Source: Butyrivibrio sp. CB08
Lineage (GTDB): Bacteria; Bacillota; Clostridia; Lachnospirales; Lachnospiraceae
Direction of reading: 5' to 3'
Assembly: GCF_003625485.1 (NCBI RefSeq)
Contig: NZ_RAIR01000001.1
Location: 62,001 to 126,000, forward strand
Length of the DNA: 64,000 nt
A program made the position numbers and the translations under genes. Below, piece after piece: positions 58,936 through 64,000 of the stretch; positions within the stretch are counted from its first letter, which is position 1, and every line of letters begins with the position of its first letter. Under the pieces are notes generated by a model, which saw only the letters and a list, made by a program, of their open reading frames with translations, had not been told where the DNA came from and did no database searches.

Positions 58936-61410
58936 ATGGATATTAAACTTTCAGTCAGGGGCCTGGTGGAGTTTATACTGCGCTCCGGAGACATAGACAA
59001 TAGAATACATCAGACTTCGGCAGATGCCATGCTTGAGGGTGGCAGGATCCATAGGATGATCCAGAAGAGTATGGGACCTGATTATCATGCAGAGGTTCCG
59101 CTTACTTTTGATAAGGATTTTGGGGAGTATCATCTGTTTATTGAGGGCAGGGCTGACGGAATCCTTGATAAATACATGGATGAGCAGAAGACTTCTGTGG
59201 AGCTTGGGCAGGAATCCTTTCTGGAAAAGAGCTCCAGGAAGCCCATGATAGATGAGATCAAGGGTACTTACAGGGATCTTGCGAGGATGAAGGAGGCAGT
59301 TCCTGTTCATCTGGCTCAGGCAAAGTGCTATGGCGCCATGTACCTTCTTGAGCGCCATTATACGGATGTGGACATAAGGCTTACATACTGCAACATAGAT
59401 ACTGAGGAAAAGAAATACTTCGATTCCTCCTATACCTATGATGAGATAGTGGGATGGTTCTATGACCTTATAGAAAAGTACAGGAAATGGGCTGATTTTG
59501 AGTGTGAGTGGGCCAAAAAGCGCACAGCATCCATCAAGGCTACAAACTTTCCTTTTGAGTACAGAGATGGCCAGAAGGACCTGGCTGCTGCGGTCTACAG
59601 GACAATTGTCCACAAGAAAAAGCTCTTTTTACAGGCACCTACTGGTACCGGTAAGACCATATCCACGGTATTTCCTACAGTCAAGGCCATGGGAGAGGGC
59701 AAGGTTTCAAGGATCTTCTACTTAACAGCCAAGACCATAACAGGATCTGTTGCAATTGAGGCCTTTGACACCATGAGAAAGACCCAGGGGCTTAAGCTAA
59801 AGAGCGCTGTCATAACTGCCAGGGACAAGATCTGCTTTATAGATGAGGAAAAGAGAAACTGTAACCCGGAGGCCTGTCCCTATGCAAAGGGCCACTTTGA
59901 CAGGATAAATGACGCCATATATGACCTTCTGACCAGCGAAGATGCCTTTGACAGGGATAAGATCATAGAATACGCCCAAAAGTATGAAGTATGCCCATTT
60001 GAGATGTCTCTGGACATGAGTCTTTTTGCTGATGCCATAATATGTGACTACAACTATGTATTTGACCCATTTGTGTACCTGAGGCGCTTTTTTGCCGATG
60101 GCAAGGAGCATGACTACTGCTTCCTTGTGGATGAAACCCACAACCTCCTGGACAGGGGCAGGGATATGTACAGCGCGGTTCTTAAAAAAGAGAGCTTCCT
60201 GTCCTTAAAGAGTACCATTAAGGAGTTCCATCCAAGGATCGCAGGACACCTTGATAAGTGTAACAAGGCTCTTTTGGAGCTCAAAAGGCAGTGCGACGGC
60301 GACTATAAGATATACACTTCCATAGAGCCCTTTATTAATGCTCTTAACCGTTTATCCACCATTATGTCAGAATACCTTGAGGACCACGATGAAGGCCCCT
60401 GCAGAGATGATATCCTGCAGTTTTATTTTGATGTCTCAAGATTCCTTACCATATATGACCTGGTGGATGACCACTACGTTGTATATGGGGAGTTTGCTGA
60501 GGACGGAGGATTCCTCCTTAGGCTCTCCTGCATAGATCCTTCAAGTAATCTTTCTCTTTGCATGGACAGAGGCGTATCCACCATTCTCTTTTCAGCAACC
60601 CTTCTTCCCATACAGTATTACAAGGCGCTTCTTGGAGGCACAAAAGAGGATTTTGAGATATACGCAAAGACCATATTTGACCCCAAAAAGCTTGGAGTTT
60701 TCATAGGAAATGATGTGAGCAGCCGCTATTCATCAAGAAGCTACGACATGTACCACAAAGTGGCGGAATATATTGATTCTGTGATAAGGGCCAGACAGGG
60801 CAATTACCTGGTATTCTTCCCTTCTCACCAGTTCCTCTATGAGGTTTATAGTATCTTCGAGGAGGAGTTCTATAACCCGGAGGATACAGAGCTACTTGCC
60901 CAGACTTCCTTTATGACAGAAAAAGCAAGGGAGGACTTCCTTGAGAGGTTCTCATCTGGCAATGACCTTGATTTATCAAGCATTATCCACATGGATCTTG
61001 AAGTTGTGGAGGATAAAAATGTCCTTGGATTTTGCGTTATGGGCGGAATCTTCAGCGAGGGTATTGATCTTAAGAATGACAGCCTTATTGGAGTTATCAT
61101 TGTTGGAACAGGAATACCTCTTGTCTGCAACGAAAGGGAGATAATAAAGGATTTCTTTGAGAAAAAAGGTCTCGACGGCTTTGACTATGCATACAGATAT
61201 CCGGGTATGAATAAGGTCCTTCAGGCAGCGGGACGAGTTATCAGAACAGTAGATGATACGGGGGTTGCAGCACTTTTGGATGACCGTTTTCTTCAGGGCA
61301 GTTACAGAGCTCTTTTCCCAAGAGAATGGAGTGGATACAGAACAGTTTCGACCACTTCGGTCAAAAACGAGATTAGCCGCTTCTGGACTGAGATGGAAGA
61401 GAAAAAATAA
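58936..61410 (+). CDS. Cas4/RecB-like nuclease fused to a DinG/XPD-type helicase
   Basis: An 824-residue repair-type enzyme. Residues ~1-165 form a PD-(D/E)XK domain: LEGGRIHRMIQKSMG, FIEGRADGILD, PMIDEIKGTYRDL (ExK) and AQAKCYGAMYLLE (QxxxY), as in Cas4/RecB nucleases. Residues ~205-824 are an XPD/DinG-type superfamily 2 helicase: Walker A LQAPTGTGKTISTV (~233), four cysteines for an iron-sulphur cluster (KICF, NCNPEACPY, YEVCPF), CFLVDETHNLLDR (DEAH box ~398), and VLQAAGRVIRTVDDTG (motif VI). A frame from 58774 runs through the GC-rich palindrome and is rejected. No ribosome site is visible, fitting a leaderless mRNA. Confidence 0.9.
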   Translation: MDIKLSVRGLVEFILRSGDIDNRIHQTSADAMLEGGRIHRMIQKSMGPDYHAEVPLTFDKDFGEYHLFIEGRADGILDKYMDEQKTSVELGQESFLEKSSRKPMIDEIKGTYRDLARMKEAVPVHLAQAKCYGAMYLLERHYTDVDIRLTYCNIDTEEKKYFDSSYTYDEIVGWFYDLIEKYRKWADFECEWAKKRTASIKATNFPFEYRDGQKDLAAAVYRTIVHKKKLFLQAPTGTGKTISTVFPTVKAMGEGKVSRIFYLTAKTITGSVAIEAFDTMRKTQGLKLKSAVITARDKICFIDEEKRNCNPEACPYAKGHFDRINDAIYDLLTSEDAFDRDKIIEYAQKYEVCPFEMSLDMSLFADAIICDYNYVFDPFVYLRRFFADGKEHDYCFLVDETHNLLDRGRDMYSAVLKKESFLSLKSTIKEFHPRIAGHLDKCNKALLELKRQCDGDYKIYTSIEPFINALNRLSTIMSEYLEDHDEGPCRDDILQFYFDVSRFLTIYDLVDDHYVVYGEFAEDGGFLLRLSCIDPSSNLSLCMDRGVSTILFSATLLPIQYYKALLGGTKEDFEIYAKTIFDPKKLGVFIGNDVSSRYSSRSYDMYHKVAEYIDSVIRARQGNYLVFFPSHQFLYEVYSIFEEEFYNPEDTELLAQTSFMTEKAREDFLERFSSGNDLDLSSIIHMDLEVVEDKNVLGFCVMGGIFSEGIDLKNDSLIGVIIVGTGIPLVCNEREIIKDFFEKKGLDGFDYAYRYPGMNKVLQAAGRVIRTVDDTGVAALLDDRFLQGSYRALFPREWSGYRTVSTTSVKNEISRFWTEMEEKK

Positions 61411-61581
61411 CCCGAATTCAGGGTAAAATAGCAAAAATGGATAAATTGAGTTGACATAAATTAGAATCGAAATAATTTATGTAAACCATCGATACAGTTA
61501 AGTTGTACGCAATTGTTGCTAAAATTAGTTAAATTGTCAGAAAACGATACAAAAAACAGTGTTAAAACGACTCTGGTGTCA

Positions 61582-61590
61582 TGTGGATAA
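61582..61590 (-). promoter_or_regulatory. DnaA-box-like site
   Basis: TGTGGATAA is the exact complement of the DnaA-box consensus TTATCCACA. A weaker match, TGTGGAAAT, lies at 61594-61602. A single box can occur by chance. Confidence 0.35.
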
Positions 61591-61822
61591 CTCTGTGGAA
61601 ATTGGGGATTATTACGAAGGTCGGATTTCAAATGCCGCATGAATAGGCATGAGGGATAAGTTGGTAAAACGTTCGCAAATCGATGTAAAAAAATACAACA
61701 TGACCGAATTAGTCAAAGCATATATGTAAACCAAAATATTTACTGACGCCCCTGTCATAAAAAACGCCAGAATACTGATATTTTCTAACGATCTACAGGA
61801 TTTAAGGCAATCTACGTCTTTC

Positions 61823-61851
61823 TTGATAGAGCACTAAGGATGTTGTAAAAT
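61823..61851 (+). promoter_or_regulatory. promoter of the TPR-GGDEF gene
   Basis: TTGATA at 61823-61828, 17-bp spacer, TAAAAT at 61846-61851, about 33 bases before the GTG start. Confidence 0.75.
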
Positions 61852-61884
61852 ATGTTTTAATATGTTGTTGGTTGGGGATCACTT

Positions 61885-63564
61885 GTGGAGAAAAATTCTT
61901 TTTCCACAATTCCAGAATGGAGCGCTATGCATATAGAAGATTTTGGCAGAGATGTTGTTCTTCTTAATGAAGAGATGCTGAAAAAAAGAGCCAAATTATC
62001 ACAGGAATTTATGACCTGCTGCAACAAGATGGTGAAAAAAGCCAAAGAGATTGGCGATGATAACCTTCTTGGCTACAGCTATTATTTCCTTGCAGACGCT
62101 TACTATCTTCTTACCACCGAATATCGCAAGTTTAATATGAACCTGCTTAAGGCCATCGAATATCTTCAGATCTGTGGAGATATGGAGTACCTTGCCAGGT
62201 GCTATAACCTTCTTGGTATTGATGCTGTTAATCATGGCAACATTGAGCTTGCTCTTGATTTTTATTTAACTGCCCTTAAGTATGGTGAGACCCTGGGAAG
62301 CAGCAGTAACATTCCAGGTATCATCAGTTTTAATATAGGTAATCTCTATTTCAAGAACGGAGATGTGAAGCAGGCACTTCAGTATTCAAGGGCCGCCTAC
62401 AAGGACATCCGCAAGAATAAAAAGGACTCTCTTTATTATAGAAACCTTCTTTATTGCTATTGCTTCCAGATCGACTGCTATATCGAGCTTAATAAGCCCG
62501 ATTCTGTAGAGAAGTGCATGCAGAGCATCGAGCAGATGGAGCAGGATGAGCTCATAAGCCCAGAGGTATTCCAGGATCTTCCTGTTCTTGATATCAAGAT
62601 GAGGGGATATCACTTCCTTGGGGAGACATCTTTTTATGAGAAGTATGCAGATCTTTTATCCTACCAGCTTCAGAATGGCAAGTTCCCATTAGACAGCATG
62701 GATGATCTTTACAATTCATGTCGCTTCTTTATGAAAGTGGGACGAGTCGGAGAGGTGGACAGGATACTGAACAATGCCAAGAGATCAGTAGATGACCTCA
62801 ATATATATAACTTAAGGAAGGGATATGCCAAGGTCTGTGTGGAGTTCTATGACAAGATGGACAGAGCAGAGGACAAGACCAGGGCACTTACCGAGTATTT
62901 CCAGGCTTCCATTGCCCAGGAAAAAGAGAGTATCGCCAACTATCAGTTCTTTATGCACATCAGAAGCAGGCTCTCATCCATGGAGCAGGAGAATGTGCAG
63001 CTTCACAAGCAGGCTGAGACAGATCCCCTTACAGGTCTTGGAAACAGATACAGCCTCAACAAATACGCAGACATTGCCTTCGAGGAGGCATTTGCCAGCC
63101 AGAAGTCTCTGGCAGTAGAGATTCTGGATGTGGACAACTTCAAGCATTACAATGATACCTATGGCCATCAGATGGGTGATATGTGCCTTAAGAACGTTTC
63201 AGAAACGATACTTGAGATCAGCAAAGCCAATCCTAATGTTAAGGCCTTCAGATACGGCGGCGATGAGTTTGTTATCATTTATGAAGATATGACAGACGAT
63301 CAGATCATGGAGATCGCTACAGGCCTTAGGGATCAGATAGCAGCCATCAAGATGGATGACAAAAAGAGCGGCAAACCAGTCAGTGTAACCGTCTCCCAGG
63401 GAATCAGAAACTCGGTCCCAAGTGAGACCAATAAGCTTTGGGATTACATGTACGCAGCTGACAACGCTCTGTATGATGTCAAGAAGACCAAGAAGGGAGA
63501 AGTGGTACTTCTGCACAAGGCCATCATTTCCCAGAAGTCCCTTGACGAAGCACAGCATAGCTAG
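61885..63564 (+). CDS. diguanylate cyclase with N-terminal TPR repeats
   Basis: A 559-residue cytoplasmic protein that should make c-di-GMP. Residues ~35-360 are helical TPR-like repeats (LLGIDAVNHGNIELALDFYL, FNIGNLYFKNGDVKQALQYS), a protein-binding sensor. A short coiled coil (~365-385) leads to the GGDEF domain at ~390-545: ETDPLTGLGNRYSLNKYAD, EILDVDNFKHYNDTYGHQMG, and the intact FRYGGDEFVIIYED (~455). No RxxD inhibitory site precedes GGDEF. The start is GTG with GGGG seven bases ahead; ATG 61927 is an alternative. With the EAL protein at 46233 the window holds both making and breaking enzymes for c-di-GMP. Confidence 0.93.
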   Translation: MEKNSFSTIPEWSAMHIEDFGRDVVLLNEEMLKKRAKLSQEFMTCCNKMVKKAKEIGDDNLLGYSYYFLADAYYLLTTEYRKFNMNLLKAIEYLQICGDMEYLARCYNLLGIDAVNHGNIELALDFYLTALKYGETLGSSSNIPGIISFNIGNLYFKNGDVKQALQYSRAAYKDIRKNKKDSLYYRNLLYCYCFQIDCYIELNKPDSVEKCMQSIEQMEQDELISPEVFQDLPVLDIKMRGYHFLGETSFYEKYADLLSYQLQNGKFPLDSMDDLYNSCRFFMKVGRVGEVDRILNNAKRSVDDLNIYNLRKGYAKVCVEFYDKMDRAEDKTRALTEYFQASIAQEKESIANYQFFMHIRSRLSSMEQENVQLHKQAETDPLTGLGNRYSLNKYADIAFEEAFASQKSLAVEILDVDNFKHYNDTYGHQMGDMCLKNVSETILEISKANPNVKAFRYGGDEFVIIYEDMTDDQIMEIATGLRDQIAAIKMDDKKSGKPVSVTVSQGIRNSVPSETNKLWDYMYAADNALYDVKKTKKGEVVLLHKAIISQKSLDEAQHS

Positions 63565-63609
63565 TTAAAATAGTTACTCGTATAATTATGATATTTTTAG
63601 GAGATCATC

Positions 63610-64000
63610 ATGAAAAAAGAACTCGAAAAGACCTATAATCCAAAAGACATAGAGGACAGGTTATATTCTAAGTGGGAGGAAAAGAAGTATTTCCACGCTG
63701 AGGTAGATGAGACCAAAAAACCATTTACCATCGTTATTCCACCCCCAAATATCACTGGTAAACTCCACATGGGTCACGCTTTTGACCAGACTCTTCAGGA
63801 TATCCTTATCAGATGGAAGAGAATGCAGGGCTACAATGCACTCTGGCAGCCAGGTACAGACCATGCAAGTATCGCTACTGAGGTTCGTATCACAAACGAG
63901 CTCAAGAAGCAGGGTATAGATAAAAGAGAACTTGGCAGAGAGAAGTTCCTTGAGAAGGCCTGGGAGTGGAAAAAGGAATACGGCGGAACCATCGTATCCC
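63610..64000 (+). CDS. valS: valine-tRNA ligase, 5' part
   Basis: Charges tRNA-Val with valine. The first 130 residues are present and the gene runs off the window end. The start has the ValS form [20 protein letters not shown], followed by the class I synthetase signature [20 protein letters not shown] (HMGH as the HIGH motif) and [17 protein letters not shown], which is specific to valyl enzymes. AGGAG lies six bases before the ATG. The 45-base gap upstream is too short for a T-box leader. Only the 5' end can be judged. Confidence 0.96.
   Translation, partial: MKKELEKTYNPKDIEDRLYSKWEEKKYFHAEVDETKKPFTIVIPPPNITGKLHMGHAFDQTLQDILIRWKRMQGYNALWQPGTDHASIATEVRITNELKKQGIDKRELGREKFLEKAWEWKKEYGGTIVS

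Larger units (their letters stand above)
61411..61884. other. 474-bp AT-rich intergenic region
   Basis: No convincing gene. It holds a 10-bp perfect inverted repeat ACATAAATTA/TAATTTATGT (61454-61482, nine-base spacer), a short hairpin ATGCC/GGCAT (61632-61650), one perfect DnaA-box match (61582-61590) and the promoter at 61823. No known c-di-GMP riboswitch was recognised, although a GGDEF gene follows. Confidence 0.6.

Noticed and set aside
61411..61884. Replication origin
   Set aside because: Only one perfect DnaA box and one weak neighbour, no dnaA or dnaN nearby, and no cluster of AT-rich repeats.
63565..63609. T-box leader before valS
   Set aside because: The gap is only 45 bases, too short for a T-box, and no specifier stem or T-box sequence is present.

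Overview
The window looks like chromosome from a Lachnospiraceae bacterium (Firmicutes, Clostridia), most like Butyrivibrio or Pseudobutyrivibrio. The family is inferred from gene content, not from a search. Pointers are DUF4364 and DUF5722 proteins, a split purine pathway (PurO-type IMP cyclohydrolase plus a separate AICAR transformylase) under a ZTP riboswitch, AddAB, AsnA, a ThiT thiamine transporter under a TPP riboswitch, a tRNA-Thr(GGT) and many GGAGG ribosome binding sites. No rRNA, prophage, insertion sequence or CRISPR array was seen.

Layout. 0-6.2 kb: two AraC-type regulators, a MATE exporter and uxuA-uxuB for hexuronate breakdown. 6.2-11.3 kb is the accessory stretch. It holds a zinc-ribbon membrane protein, then about 900 bp of non-coding DNA rich in structure, a 33-codon ORF overlapping a PD-(D/E)XK-like protein, a DEDDh exonuclease and two unknown membrane proteins. 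11.4-21.8 kb: a chemotaxis receptor, then a Wzx/Wzy-type exopolysaccharide locus (priming transferase, four glycosyltransferases, polymerase, flippase, one unknown protein). It is clearly more AT-rich than its surroundings. 21.9-27.2 kb: HIT, Nudix, lipoprotein, PfpI, SfsA, EamA and MATE genes packed closely. 27.3-34.6 kb: a small anchored protein, a ComEC-like hydrolase lipoprotein, rarA, a DUF5722 protein, malic enzyme, DUF4364 and a secreted SH3-SGNH protein. 34.6-39.7 kb: tRNA-Thr, then nagB, a left-handed beta-helix transferase, glmM and glmS, an amino-sugar operon. 39.9-44.9 kb: a GH13 glycosidase, the purine pair, and an ECF transporter gene with UPF0340. 45.0-56.2 kb: a truncated MocR-type regulator, a GGDEF-EAL protein, addB-addA and a CPBP protease. 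56.2-64 kb: TPP riboswitch and thiT, asnA, an HPr-like protein, a nuclease-helicase fusion, a TPR-GGDEF protein and the start of valS.

How the parts work together. The window joins sugar-acid and starch use (uxuAB, GH13), cell-wall precursor supply (glmM, glmS), capsule or exopolysaccharide export, DNA-end repair (AddAB, RarA, the helicase) and c-di-GMP signalling (two proteins). The best candidate for something undescribed is 7.2-9.6 kb. There a 260-base region closed by an 18-bp stem is followed by four copies of a 39-bp element. In each copy two conserved inverted arms flank exactly 20 variable bases. Directly downstream lie a coupled mini-ORF, a PD-(D/E)XK-like protein and a DnaQ-like exonuclease. 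A functional link between these parts is my inference.
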